Origin: Thermohalobaculum sp951813525
Lineage (GTDB): Bacteria > Pseudomonadota > Alphaproteobacteria > Rhodobacterales > Rhodobacteraceae
DNA length: 64,000 nucleotides
Assembly: GCA_951813525.2 (NCBI GenBank)
Contig: CATOTJ020000001.1
Span: forward strand, 744,001 to 808,000
Direction of reading: 5' to 3'
Shown here: in pieces, positions 52,377 to 61,447 of the stretch
Layout of the letters: each line of letters starts with the position of its first letter
Numbering within the stretch: position 1 is the first letter of the stretch
The notes under the pieces: generated by a model
Database searches by the model: none
What the model was told of the DNA's origin: nothing
Seen by the model: only the letters and a program-made list of their open reading frames with translations
Program-made: the position numbers and the translations under genes

Positions 52377-53057
52377 CTACCCGTCTGACGGATCGATCAA
52401 CTCCGGGCCATTGTTACGCACCTGTCCGACGCCGCGGTCCACTTCCCACAGATCGACCCGCGCGTCTTCGGGCGCGGTCATCAGCTCCGGCCCTTTGTCA
52501 CCCTTCAACCACGCATCGATATCGCCCTCGTCCAGCACCACGGGGCTGCGCGGATGCAGGTGCTTTGTCGCGTCGCCCGCAGCCGTTGTCAGGACCGTGC
52601 ACGACACAACACGCTCGTCGCCCAACCGAACCGAAGACCACAGCCCGGCGAACCAGAACCCCGGCATGTTGCGCCGGATCGTGATGAAATGCGGGATTTT
52701 CGCGCCTTTCGGCCCGGACCACTCGTACCAGCCAATCGCCGGGATCGCACAGCGCCGCTTTGCCCAGGCGTCGCGAAACATCGGCTTGCCCGCCGCTTCC
52801 TCGGACCGCGCATTGAACGTGGTCAGCTTGAATTCAGAAATTGGCTGCTTCCACCAGTGCGGGATAAGGCCCCAGCGCGCAGGCCCGGCACGTCTTCCGT
52901 TTTCACCTTGCAAAACCATCCCAACCTGTTGAGTTGGCGCAATATTCCAGTTTGCCGTCGGCCAATCGACAGGCGGCCAGTCCATCTCGGGGTCCAAAGC
53001 CAGCCAATCGGCCCAATCGGTCCCATCCGTATCACCGACGGCAAATCGCCCGCACAT
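52377..53057 (-). CDS. SRAP-family abasic-site crosslinking protein (YedK/HMCES)
   Basis: A 226-residue SOS-response-associated peptidase domain protein. After removal of Met the N-terminal Cys of MCGRFAV would bond covalently to abasic sites in single-stranded DNA. The other active residues are visible in LTTFNARSEEA (Asn), IGWYEWSG (Glu) and KHLHPRSPVVL (His). It shields abasic sites during replication and may remove its own N-terminus. The longer frame to 53183 is rejected because Cys must be residue 2. It is divergent from the DUF2927 gene. Confidence 0.92.
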   Translation of the reverse strand: MCGRFAVGDTDGTDWADWLALDPEMDWPPVDWPTANWNIAPTQQVGMVLQGENGRRAGPARWGLIPHWWKQPISEFKLTTFNARSEEAAGKPMFRDAWAKRRCAIPAIGWYEWSGPKGAKIPHFITIRRNMPGFWFAGLWSSVRLGDERVVSCTVLTTAAGDATKHLHPRSPVVLDEGDIDAWLKGDKGPELMTAPEDARVDLWEVDRGVGQVRNNGPELIDPSDG

Positions 53058-53200
53058 CGTTAAACTCCCATAAACCCCGGCGATCTTTGCGTTCTTGCGA
53101 TCCCGTCGCAAGAAAAACCATGCCAATACCCCGTTGCACTGGCCACGCACGATTGCCATATTTCTCCGCAACATCGGCAACACCGACCATAAGGGCCCGA

Positions 53201-54007
53201 ATGATCAAGTCGCTGGCACATTTCTGCGCTGTCTCTGTCGTGGCATTCTCTGCTGCGGCCTGCGCACCGGCAAGCAAGCGCGAAATCTTTGCCGAATATC
53301 AGGACCGTCAGATCGCGCGCGGCCTGCTGCGCACCGACCGCACACCCGCCGATGTGACCTTTTCCAACGACGATCTCGCCGAACATTTTCGCCGCATCGC
53401 GTTCTTCGATTATCCCAGCGACCGGGAATATGTGCCGAAACGGCTGACCCGCTGGGAAGGACCCCTGAAATGGTCCCTGTTCGGCACGCCTCAGGGCAAC
53501 AATTCGGTTTCGCGGCTGATGGATCATCTGGCCCGGCTGACAAATCTGCCGATCCGCAAAGTCCCGCGATCCGAGGCGAATTTCCTGATCATGATATTGG
53601 GCGAAGAAGAACAGCGCATCGCGCGCCGGTCCATGTCCGACCGGGGTATGCAGTCCTATTTCAACGAATTTCTGGAAGCGGTCTTTGACTGCGGCGCCAT
53701 AACGCAATGGTCCGACAGCGACCCGGTGATCCGCAGCGCGCTCGTCTATCTGCATGGCGATCTTGACGGGCTTTACCGCGAACTTTGTTTTCACGAAGAG
53801 ATCGCCCAATCGCTGGGCCTCTTCAGCGACGACCCCACCGTGCGCCCTTCGATCTTCAACGATGACGAAGAATTTGCACTCTTAACGACGCATGATGAAC
53901 TTTTGCTGCGAATCCTTTACGATCCGCGGCTGAGATCGGGGATGACGGCCCGCGAAGCGATGCCTGTTGTCCGGCGTATCATTCAGGAAGTCCGCCCGGG
54001 CAGTTGA
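53201..54007 (+). CDS. DUF2927 lipoprotein
   Basis: A 268-residue lipoprotein of DUF2927. The signal peptide ends in the lipobox SAAAC (C21). Family blocks are ELCFHEEIAQSLGLFSDD, RPSIFNDDEEFALLT and LLLRILYDPRLRSGMTARE. The HEE motif looks like a metallopeptidase helix (HE-x-x-Q) but activity is unproven. It is the first gene of a run that continues with the SPFH protein 30 bases later, so it may be part of the same envelope system. Confidence 0.85.
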   Translation: MIKSLAHFCAVSVVAFSAAACAPASKREIFAEYQDRQIARGLLRTDRTPADVTFSNDDLAEHFRRIAFFDYPSDREYVPKRLTRWEGPLKWSLFGTPQGNNSVSRLMDHLARLTNLPIRKVPRSEANFLIMILGEEEQRIARRSMSDRGMQSYFNEFLEAVFDCGAITQWSDSDPVIRSALVYLHGDLDGLYRELCFHEEIAQSLGLFSDDPTVRPSIFNDDEEFALLTTHDELLLRILYDPRLRSGMTAREAMPVVRRIIQEVRPGS

Positions 54008-54037
54008 TCCCAGGCGGGTGTTAGACAGGAGACGAGT

Positions 54038-55156
54038 ATGATCTGGGACATGATCCGAGGCGAACTGATCGATGTCATCGATTGGACAGATGACACGCGC
54101 GACACAATCGTCTGGCGGTTCCAGCGCCGCGATAACGCGATCAAATATGGCGCCAAGCTGACGGTGCGCGAAGGCCAGGCAGCCGTCTTCGTGCATGAAG
54201 GCCAACTGGCCGATGTGTTCGAGCCGGGGCTCTACGAGCTTGAAACAAACAACATGCCGGTGATGACGACGCTGCAACACTGGGACCACGGCTTCTCCAG
54301 CCCGTTCAAGTCCGAGATCTACTTCGTCTCGACCCGCAGGTTCCAGGACCTGAAATGGGGCACCAAAAACCCGATCATGATGCGCGACCCCGAATTTGGC
54401 CCCGTGCGCATGCGCGCCTTCGGCAGTTATTCGATCCGCGTGACCGATCCCGGCCTGTTTTTGAAAGAAGTGGTCGGCACCGATGGCGAGTTCACCGTCG
54501 ATGAAGTTCAGTTCCAGATCCGCAACACGCTGGTCGCGCGATTCTCGAACGCGCTGGCATCGTCGGGCATCCCGGTTCTGGACCTGGCTGGGAACACCGA
54601 CCAGCTCGGTGATTTCCTGAAGGAAAAAGTCGCGGGCGAGATCGGCGAATACGGGATCGAACTGCCGTCGCTGCTGGTCGAAAACGTCTCGCTGCCCGAG
54701 GCGGTCGAGCAAGCCATGGACAAACGCACTTCGATGGGCGTCATCGGCGATCTGAGCAAATATTCTCAGTTCCAGTCCGCCGAAGCCATGCGCGCCGCTG
54801 CCGAAACGCCGGGGTCCGGAATGGGCGAAGGCCTCGGCATGGGAATGGGCATGGCCATGGCCAACCAGATGGCGAACAATATGGGCGGCGGCGGCGCCGC
54901 GCCCCAGGCAGCGCCCGCCGCCGCAGCGCCGCCACCCCCGCCGCCCGAGGTCGCCTATCACATCGCCGAAAACGGCCAGACCACCGGCCCCTTCAACCTC
55001 GCGCGCCTGGGCCAGATGCTGAACGAAGGCACGTTCACACGCGACACTCTGGTCTGGTCGCAGGGCTTTGCGGGCTGGACCGCCGCAGGCGAGGTTGACG
55101 CACTCGGCCGTCTCTTCGCGGCCGTTCCGCCGCCACCGCCCCCGCCGCCGGGCTGA
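54038..55156 (+). CDS. SPFH-domain protein (YdjI-like) with C-terminal GYF_2 domain
   Basis: A 372-residue protein. Residues 20-220 are a YdjI-type SPFH/band-7 domain, also called virion-core-protein-like (RDTIVWRFQRRDNAIKYGAK, VREGQAAVFVHEGQLADVFE, RFSNALASSGIPVLDLAGN). A Gly/Met- and Pro-rich linker (265-305, with PPPPPP) leads to a GYF_2/DUF4339 domain (VAYHIAENGQTTGPFNLARL) at 310-365. SPFH proteins of this type scaffold membrane microdomains and in Bacillus act with the phage-shock-like YdjFGHI set. The two zinc-ribbon membrane proteins follow directly. No membrane helix is visible, so recruitment through partners is likely. Confidence 0.88.
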   Translation: MIWDMIRGELIDVIDWTDDTRDTIVWRFQRRDNAIKYGAKLTVREGQAAVFVHEGQLADVFEPGLYELETNNMPVMTTLQHWDHGFSSPFKSEIYFVSTRRFQDLKWGTKNPIMMRDPEFGPVRMRAFGSYSIRVTDPGLFLKEVVGTDGEFTVDEVQFQIRNTLVARFSNALASSGIPVLDLAGNTDQLGDFLKEKVAGEIGEYGIELPSLLVENVSLPEAVEQAMDKRTSMGVIGDLSKYSQFQSAEAMRAAAETPGSGMGEGLGMGMGMAMANQMANNMGGGGAAPQAAPAAAAPPPPPPEVAYHIAENGQTTGPFNLARLGQMLNEGTFTRDTLVWSQGFAGWTAAGEVDALGRLFAAVPPPPPPPPG

Positions 55157-56257
55157 TTGTCAAGTCAGGCCACAAAACGCCAATCCTGCCCGGATTGTGG
55201 CGGCGATCTTCGCCATGATCCGGGATCGGGTTCGCCCGTCTGCACCCATTGCGGCGCGCACAGCGCCGCGCCCGGGTATACCTCGGCCAGTTTGGCTGGC
55301 ATCGCACCGCCGCGCAGGCGCATCGTCGCCGACAGGCAATCTCAGCCGGCAGCGACGCCCCCGCTCGCACTGCCACCCGAAATGCAATGCCCGGGATGCG
55401 GCGCCCGCCTGGCGGTTGACCCTGGCAAGGTCACGGGCGACTGCCCGTTTTGCCTCTCTGCTCTGGTCCTCGCCGACCAAACCGGCGAAGGCCTGCGCTT
55501 TCCTGCCGGGATCGTCCCCTTTCGGATCAACGCCGATCAGGCCAGAGACGCAATCCTGCAAGCCGGTGCCGGCAGTCAGACCCTACCGCCCGGGTTCACG
55601 CCCGACCTCACCGGCAAGGCTGCGCTGCGCGGCATCTATCTCGCCACATTCGTCTTCGATCTTCAGGTCCGCGCGCAAATATCCGTGCGGGCGCGTCACG
55701 GCCTTTTGGTCGGCGACCCGCAAAGCACCCAGATCGAACGGTGGGTCGAGAACGTCGTCGTGCCTGCCTGCGATACCCTCGGCCCATTCGGCAGCCTGCC
55801 GTCCTGGGCGGCAAGCCAGCGCGGTATGGACGGAATGGTCCAATATGACCGCCGCCTGCTGGCAGGCTATGATGCGCTCCTGCCCACCCTGACGGTCGAA
55901 CAATCTCTGGACCGTGCGGCCCCCGAAATTCAAAAACATATCGATCTCCTGGCCTTCACTGATCTCGATCCGTTGGATCGCAGGCCCGACCGGACCGTCA
56001 GCAATTTCCAGCGGGCGGCGGTGCGCGCGCGCCTCGTCTTCCTGCCGGTCTGGCTCGGCGAGTACCAGCACCAGGGCCAGTCGTTCCGCGTCTGGGCCGA
56101 CGGTTCAACCGGCGCCGCGCGGATCGAAACGCCGATCCCGGGCGACATCGCCTCGATCACAAAGGCCGGAGATATCGGCCTCTATCTCAGCGCGGGCCTC
56201 GTCACCCTGTTTATCGCCGGTTCGCTGATCGCTGCGGGAATTCATGTCTTCGGCTGA
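55157..56257 (+). CDS. Double zinc-ribbon membrane protein A
   Basis: A 366-residue protein with two N-terminal zinc ribbons: CPDC/CTHC (residues 11-32) and CPGC/CPFC (77-98). A conserved body follows (RFPAGIVPFRINADQARDAI, GIYLATFVFDLQVRAQISV, VFLPVWLGEYQHQGQSFRVW). One C-terminal membrane helix, GLVTLFIAGSLIAAGIHVF, anchors it. The start is a TTG directly after the upstream TGA, the only plausible choice. It is related to the next gene and probably a partner of the SPFH protein. Confidence 0.8.
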   Translation: MSSQATKRQSCPDCGGDLRHDPGSGSPVCTHCGAHSAAPGYTSASLAGIAPPRRRIVADRQSQPAATPPLALPPEMQCPGCGARLAVDPGKVTGDCPFCLSALVLADQTGEGLRFPAGIVPFRINADQARDAILQAGAGSQTLPPGFTPDLTGKAALRGIYLATFVFDLQVRAQISVRARHGLLVGDPQSTQIERWVENVVVPACDTLGPFGSLPSWAASQRGMDGMVQYDRRLLAGYDALLPTLTVEQSLDRAAPEIQKHIDLLAFTDLDPLDRRPDRTVSNFQRAAVRARLVFLPVWLGEYQHQGQSFRVWADGSTGAARIETPIPGDIASITKAGDIGLYLSAGLVTLFIAGSLIAAGIHVFG

Positions 56258-56318
56258 ATTCCTCCTCGCTCGTTTTGCCCGGGTGCGATAGAATCCGCCC
56301 AGACCATGGGGGCGACGA

Positions 56319-57458
56319 ATGAACGAGCAGGCAAACACCTTTCCGTGCGGCGACTGCGGGGCGCAGCTGAATTTTCAGCCGGGCGCCACCAGCATGGTCT
56401 GCCCGTTCTGCGGGACCGAGAACGCCATCGAAGATGCGGGCGACAAAACCACCCCCTGGGGTGAGCGCACCGACGCCTCCGGCGCGATCGAAGAGCTTGA
56501 CTACAAGGGCGCCCTCGCAAACACGTTGGACGCCGCCGATGTCGAGGAAGTCACCACGATCCGCTGCCCCGGCTGCGGCGCCGAGGTCGGCATGGACGCC
56601 GGAACCCTGGCCGAAGAATGCCCGTTCTGCGCCACCCCGTTGGCCAAGGAAGCCAGCCATTCGCACCGCCACCCGAAACCGCAAGGCGTCCTGCCCTTCG
56701 CGTTCGTCGAACGCGACGCCAAGGAAAAGCTGAAGGACTGGCTCGGGCGCCTGTGGTTCGCCCCCTCGAAACTGAAGGAATTCGCCGAAGCGGGCCGCCC
56801 GCTCTCGGGCGTCTACCTGCCCTATTACACCTATGACGCCGATGGCAGCGCCTCGTATCGCGGGCAGCGCGGCGATGCCTATTACGTGACCCGGACCCGC
56901 ACCGTGACCGAGGACGGTCAGTCGCGCCAGGAAAGCTATCAGGAACGCAAGATCAAGTGGACGAACGTCTCCGGCTATGTCCACCACCATTTCGACGACG
57001 TGCTGGTCCAGGCATCCGAAACCATGGGCCCCAGCAGCAGCGCCGAATATGGCGGCCGGTCCTGGGACCTGGCAGCGATGGAGCCCTACCGGACCGAGTT
57101 TCTGGCAGGTTTCCGCGCCGAGGCGCCCAGCCTCACGCTGGAACAGGGTTTCGATCAGGCGCACGGCGTCATGGAAGACATGATGCGCACCGAGGTCCGC
57201 CGCGATATCGGCGGCGACGAACAACGCATCGGCTCGATGGACTCGCGCTATAACGACATCACCTTCAAGCATGTCCTTCTGCCGATCTGGCTGGCGTCCT
57301 ACCGGTGGAACAACAAACCCTTCCGGGTGGTCATCAACGGGCGCACCGGGCGCGTCGCGGGCCAGCGCCCTTATTCGGCCATCAAGATCGCCATCGCAGT
57401 CGTCCTGGGTATCGCCGTCATCGCAGGCATCGGCTATCTGGTCGCAACCTCGCAGTAA
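56319..57458 (+). CDS. Double zinc-ribbon membrane protein B
   Basis: A 379-residue paralog of the previous gene. Zinc ribbons are CGDC/CPFC (residues 10-31) and CPGC/CPFC (83-104). The shared body is VLPFAFVERDAKEKLKDWLG, VYLPYYTYDADGSASYRGQR and LLPIWLASYRWNNKPFRVVI. The C-terminal helix AIKIAIAVVLGIAVIAGIGY is a membrane anchor. B is better conserved in this body than A, which has lost most of the region between. Proteins like this are found beside YdjI-type SPFH genes. Function unknown, likely envelope stress. Confidence 0.85.
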   Translation: MNEQANTFPCGDCGAQLNFQPGATSMVCPFCGTENAIEDAGDKTTPWGERTDASGAIEELDYKGALANTLDAADVEEVTTIRCPGCGAEVGMDAGTLAEECPFCATPLAKEASHSHRHPKPQGVLPFAFVERDAKEKLKDWLGRLWFAPSKLKEFAEAGRPLSGVYLPYYTYDADGSASYRGQRGDAYYVTRTRTVTEDGQSRQESYQERKIKWTNVSGYVHHHFDDVLVQASETMGPSSSAEYGGRSWDLAAMEPYRTEFLAGFRAEAPSLTLEQGFDQAHGVMEDMMRTEVRRDIGGDEQRIGSMDSRYNDITFKHVLLPIWLASYRWNNKPFRVVINGRTGRVAGQRPYSAIKIAIAVVLGIAVIAGIGYLVATSQ

Positions 57459-57522
57459 CCGCCGATCCGGTTAACCCGGGCTTCACGATCTGGGGCGATG
57501 CTGCCCCGATCGCAGGTGCCCG

Positions 57523-58296
57523 ATGACCGAGACATTTCTTGTCCATTGCCATATCCCCAAAACCGGCGGCAGCGCGCTGAACCATCAGCTTTTGAGCCCC
57601 AGTTTCGGGCGGAACGGGTTTCACCGGCTCTACCGCTATGTCTTTGAATGCGCGGCGGTCCTTCCCCGGCGCCACCGGGCACGGTCGATGCGCAGTCAGG
57701 GCGCCTCCGGTCACATCCCCTATGGCTATTACCGCCCGGTCTATCCCGATGCGTTCTACTTCTCGATCTTTCGCGAACCGGTCGCACGGTTTGTCAGCTT
57801 CCTGAATTATGTCTGCGCCAATCCCGGCCACGCCGTGCGCAGGCGCCTGGACGCCGACCTTATCGCGTCGGCGGCATCACATCCCGACCGCTTCGCCTGC
57901 GCGATATTGCAGGAGCCGCGCCTCTCGGTCGTCCACAGCAATGTGCAATCCCGCCTTGCCGCCGGTCTGCCCCGCCTGGGCGAGCGCGCGGTTGACGAAG
58001 ACGACCTCGACCACGCCTTTCGCAATCTGCTGCAACCCGACTATATCTGGGGCACGCAAGAGGCTTTCGACACATTCCAGTCCCAAGTCGAAAATTGGCT
58101 TTATGCCCGCCGTCTGCGGGTCCGTATCCTGACGGACATTCCCGATGCCAAGGCAAAGCGGCTGGCCCACCGGTTCGCGGCGGGCGATCTGGCGCCTGCC
58201 ACCCTCGCCCGGATCAGGGATGCCAACCAACTGGACATGGCGCTCTACGAACAGGTTTTGCGCGGATTACCGCCTCGGTTCGAGGTGGCCGCCTAG
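57523..58296 (+). CDS. Sulfotransferase-family protein
   Basis: A 257-residue PAPS-dependent sulfotransferase-fold protein. The 5'-phosphosulfate loop is HIPKTGGSAL (residues 10-19), and the 3'-phosphate region is SIFREPVARFVSFLNYV. It would sulfate a carbohydrate or lipid at the cytoplasmic side. Many roseobacters carry several such genes with unknown acceptors. It is 64 bases behind the zinc-ribbon gene on the same strand but probably unrelated in function. Confidence 0.82.
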   Translation: MTETFLVHCHIPKTGGSALNHQLLSPSFGRNGFHRLYRYVFECAAVLPRRHRARSMRSQGASGHIPYGYYRPVYPDAFYFSIFREPVARFVSFLNYVCANPGHAVRRRLDADLIASAASHPDRFACAILQEPRLSVVHSNVQSRLAAGLPRLGERAVDEDDLDHAFRNLLQPDYIWGTQEAFDTFQSQVENWLYARRLRVRILTDIPDAKAKRLAHRFAAGDLAPATLARIRDANQLDMALYEQVLRGLPPRFEVAA

Positions 58297-58337
58297 CGCT
58301 CCTTGGCACCGCCGCAATCCCGGCAGCGCCCTGTCGC

Positions 58338-59057
58338 TCAGGTCTCGATTTCCGCCAATGTCTCGATATTCGTCATCGACATCAGATGCAGATAGATCAA
58401 CTCCAGCGCATCGCTGTCAAAAATCGACTTGACCACATCCGCGTCCAGCGCCTTCAACCGCTCGCGCGAAACCGTGCTGAAACCGGTGATCGACCGCGTC
58501 TCGCCATTGCTCTCCGTCACCCGCGCGTTCATCGGGTCCAGCAGATTGTGCTCGGCCATCAATCGCCCGAACGCCTTGGTGCGCCGGTTCTCGATCTCGA
58601 AATTCTTGGTGAACTCCAAAGCCGTATTCATCGCCTCGGTCGGATTACCCTCGTCGTCGAAAAGACGATCGCCGGTTTTGCCGTCCCGATCGATACCGAC
58701 GAATTCCTCGTCAATGCACAGCGTCAGCTTTTCGCGGTCCTCATCCGTGGCGAAGACAAACGGATAACGCCGGATAAAGGCCGGGATATAACGCCCGGTC
58801 CAGTTACCCTCGGCATCGACCAGCCGCGATTTCTCCGGCTCCAGCCCCATGATGACGACCGGGATCGCCCCATCGGGGGCATTGTTGAACACAACCGGCA
58901 GTGTCGCCGCTGCTGCGCGAAACTCGCTGACCATCAGCGGGCAGGCATTGGTGCTGGCCGAATAGGAAAAGTTCTTCCCCTTCTCCACGGACCAGTCCTT
59001 GTGCCGTTCCAATGTAATCGGAACAACCGATTCATACAGCAGCATCTGCTTCGCCAT
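58338..59057 (-). CDS. SapC-family protein
   Basis: A 239-residue SapC protein, originally described with surface-array (S-layer) proteins of Campylobacter. Key blocks are YESVVPITLERHKDWSVEKG, HVPLM-type ACPLMVSEFRAAAATLPVVF and RRYPFVFATDEDREKLTLCI. The ATG at 59057 is preferred over 59102 because the family begins shortly before this point. Its function in alphaproteobacteria is not known. Confidence 0.85.
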   Translation of the reverse strand: MAKQMLLYESVVPITLERHKDWSVEKGKNFSYSASTNACPLMVSEFRAAAATLPVVFNNAPDGAIPVVIMGLEPEKSRLVDAEGNWTGRYIPAFIRRYPFVFATDEDREKLTLCIDEEFVGIDRDGKTGDRLFDDEGNPTEAMNTALEFTKNFEIENRRTKAFGRLMAEHNLLDPMNARVTESNGETRSITGFSTVSRERLKALDADVVKSIFDSDALELIYLHLMSMTNIETLAEIET

Positions 59058-59213
59058 GTTTCGTCCTTTCGCAGGCTTCTGCCTCGGCCCGACCATTCCC
59101 ATCCCACATGTGGAATTGCAACCTCAGACCACATCCCTGGTTAACATTGCGTTGCCCCGATGGCCTGCCCTGTTAGATTGCGGCAAATCCAAACACACAG
59201 ATGGGAGGCCCCA

Positions 59214-60716
59214 ATGAGCGATTTCGTCCGTCTCGACCCCGCCGACAACGTCGTCACCGCCGTCAAACCTCTCGAAGCCGGCGTGCCGATCGAGCAAACC
59301 GCGACCGCCATGCTGATCCCGCGCGGCCATAAGATCGCCGCCCGGCCCATCGCCAAGGGCGAGAAGGTCATCAAATACAATCAGGTGATCGGCTACGCGA
59401 CCCGCGATCTGGCGGCTGGCGAACATGTTCACGTCGACGAATGCGAATTCCGGGCAACCGATGTCGAATATACCTTCGGCACCGATGTCCGCCCCGTCAC
59501 CATGGTGCCTGAAGACCAGCGCGATACATTCCAAGGCTATCCCCGCGCCGATGGCCGCGTCGGCACCCGCAACTATATCGCCGTCCTCTCATCGGTGAAC
59601 TGCTCGGCGACCGCCTGCAAACATATCGCCGATGCGTTCGGGCCGGACGAGTTGGTCGCCTACCCCAATGTCGACGGCGTCGTCGCCTTCACCCATGGCA
59701 CGGGCTGCGGCAATTATGGCGAGGGCATGAAGGCCCTGCAAAATGTCATGTGGGGCTATGCCCGCCACCCCAATGTCGGCGGCGTTGTCATGGTCGGACT
59801 GGGATGCGAAGGCAACCAGATCGAATGGCTGATGGAGGCGTTCGGCCTGGAAGTCGGCCCGCGTTTCCAGTGGATGAACATCCAGAACGTCGCGGGTCTT
59901 CGGCGCACGATCGAGGTTGGGGTCGAAAAAGTCCGCGCAATGCTGCCGGTCGTCAACGACATCGAACGCGAAACCTGCTCGGCCTCCGAACTCACGGTCG
60001 CCCTGCAATGCGGCGGCTCCGATGCCTGGTCCGGCGTCACCGCAAATCCGGCGGTCGGCTATGCCTCCGATCTTCTGGTTGCCCAGGGCGGCACGACCGT
60101 GCTGGGCGAGACGCCCGAAATCTATGGCGCCGAGCACCTGCTGACCGCCCGCGCGGATGAAGCCACGGGCAAAAAGCTGCTGGGTTTTGTCCAGTGGTGG
60201 GAGGATTACACCCGCCGCAACTATGCCACGCTGAACAACAACCCCTCCCCCGGCAACAAGGCCGGCGGCCTGACCACGATCCTCGAAAAATCGCTCGGGG
60301 CGACCGCAAAAGGCGGTACATCGCCATTGGCAGCGGTTTGGGACTATGGCGAACAGGTCACCACCCGCGGCTTCACCTTCATGAACTCGCCCGGCTACGA
60401 CCCCGCCTCGGTCACGGGCCAGGTCGCAGGCGGCAGCAACCTCGTCGTGTTCACCACCGGCCGCGGTTCGGCCTTTGGCTGCAAACCCTCGCCCTCGGTC
60501 AAGATCGCCACCAACACCGAGCTCGCCACCAAGATGTCAGAGGACATGGACATCAACGCCGGAACCATCATCACCGACGGCAAAACGGTCGAGGACGTCG
60601 GACGGGAAATCTACGACTACTGGCTGGCCGTCGCCTCCGGCCAATTGTCAAAATCCGAAGCCCAGGGCCTGGGCGATCTGGAGTTCGTACCTTGGCAGAT
60701 CGGCGCGACTTTGTAG
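59214..60716 (+). CDS. UxaA-family altronate/galactarate-type dehydratase
   Basis: A 500-residue protein combining the small SAF-like N-terminal domain (RLDPADNVVTAVKPLEAG) and the large dehydratase domain. Metal-site motifs are SSVNCSATACKHIA, FTHGTGCGNYGEG and MVGLGCEGNQIEW. The late block MNSPGYDPASVTGQVAGGSN is also typical. It dehydrates a hexonate/uronate such as altronate or galactarate. A GGGAGG precedes the ATG. With the class II aldolase and enolase-superfamily enzyme elsewhere in the window it fits a sugar-acid lifestyle, but they are not one operon. Confidence 0.87.
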   Translation: MSDFVRLDPADNVVTAVKPLEAGVPIEQTATAMLIPRGHKIAARPIAKGEKVIKYNQVIGYATRDLAAGEHVHVDECEFRATDVEYTFGTDVRPVTMVPEDQRDTFQGYPRADGRVGTRNYIAVLSSVNCSATACKHIADAFGPDELVAYPNVDGVVAFTHGTGCGNYGEGMKALQNVMWGYARHPNVGGVVMVGLGCEGNQIEWLMEAFGLEVGPRFQWMNIQNVAGLRRTIEVGVEKVRAMLPVVNDIERETCSASELTVALQCGGSDAWSGVTANPAVGYASDLLVAQGGTTVLGETPEIYGAEHLLTARADEATGKKLLGFVQWWEDYTRRNYATLNNNPSPGNKAGGLTTILEKSLGATAKGGTSPLAAVWDYGEQVTTRGFTFMNSPGYDPASVTGQVAGGSNLVVFTTGRGSAFGCKPSPSVKIATNTELATKMSEDMDINAGTIITDGKTVEDVGREIYDYWLAVASGQLSKSEAQGLGDLEFVPWQIGATL

Positions 60717-60718
60717 GA

Positions 60719-61420
60719 ATGGCTACTGAGGACGTATTCGACGAAACGACACTACAAGAGCTTTACGGAACGCTTTCAAGCGAAGGAGTGGCATGTAGGG
60801 AGTTGCCACGTCTGCTGTCCAGGTATTTTAATCGGCCACGATCGGAAAGTGATCTGAACCGCTATAGACTCGGTCAGAGACCCTGGAAGAAGCTTCGCGA
60901 TGAAGTCGTTCCAGCCAGTCGGTTTCTTGAAATCAAAGGTTTAGCTGGGCGGGTTCTCTTTCCTCTCGACAGCGATATCCCCGATGCATGGATTGAACCA
61001 AATGCCTCTCATCGGATAGGGTTGGAGGTGACAAAAGCGCTCGGACGCTCGGATTATGAGTTAAGCGCGGAGATGATTGAGCATAGAATAGGGCGTGGAT
61101 TTCTTGGTCTCCAGGACAACGCTCCTAAGGCCGAATTCGAGGCGAAACTCAGCCGCCGCCGCTCAATGTATTCATCGCCACAAGCTATAGGAACAGTCCA
61201 TGAAGGCATCCTGCGCTGTTTACGCGCTAAAAATAAACTCGATTACAGCGGAATGTGGCTCCTAATTGTCGCGCCAATCGATCTGGTGCCGCAAGAAAGA
61301 TGGGCAGACCAGAGCGCCCAACTCGTTGCGTCGGCATCGGAGCTCCCATTCAGCGAAGTTCACGTGCTGTCGCAAGAGCGTACATCACAATTCATTCTAA
61401 CCCTTAAGGATCAAAAATAG
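60719..61420 (+). CDS. Unrecognised accessory protein
   Basis: A 233-residue protein starting 2 bases after the dehydratase stop. Its codons are more AT-rich than those upstream. No family is recognised. WIEPNASHRIGLEVTKAL superficially resembles a nuclease-like strand with Glu/Thr/Lys, and LLIVAPIDLVPQERW follows later; neither is strong enough for a claim of PD-(D/E)XK nuclease. The close spacing suggests an insertion at the end of the dehydratase gene rather than a functional operon. A palindrome of the RAYT repeat type lies directly downstream. Confidence 0.7.
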   Translation: MATEDVFDETTLQELYGTLSSEGVACRELPRLLSRYFNRPRSESDLNRYRLGQRPWKKLRDEVVPASRFLEIKGLAGRVLFPLDSDIPDAWIEPNASHRIGLEVTKALGRSDYELSAEMIEHRIGRGFLGLQDNAPKAEFEAKLSRRRSMYSSPQAIGTVHEGILRCLRAKNKLDYSGMWLLIVAPIDLVPQERWADQSAQLVASASELPFSEVHVLSQERTSQFILTLKDQK

Positions 61421-61423
61421 CTG

Positions 61424-61447
61424 GTAGGGTGCGTGCACGCACCCTAC
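61424..61447. repeat. RAYT-associated palindrome, copy 1
   Basis: A perfect 24-base palindrome with half-site GTAGGGTGCGTG. It overlaps the stop codon of the RAYT gene (61444-61446). An identical copy sits at 62002-62025 beyond the start of that gene, so the pair flanks it. Confidence 0.9.

Noticed and set aside
61424..61447. A terminator for the neighbouring genes
   Set aside because: There is no T-run and an identical copy lies on the other side of the RAYT gene, so a repeat linked to RAYT explains it better.
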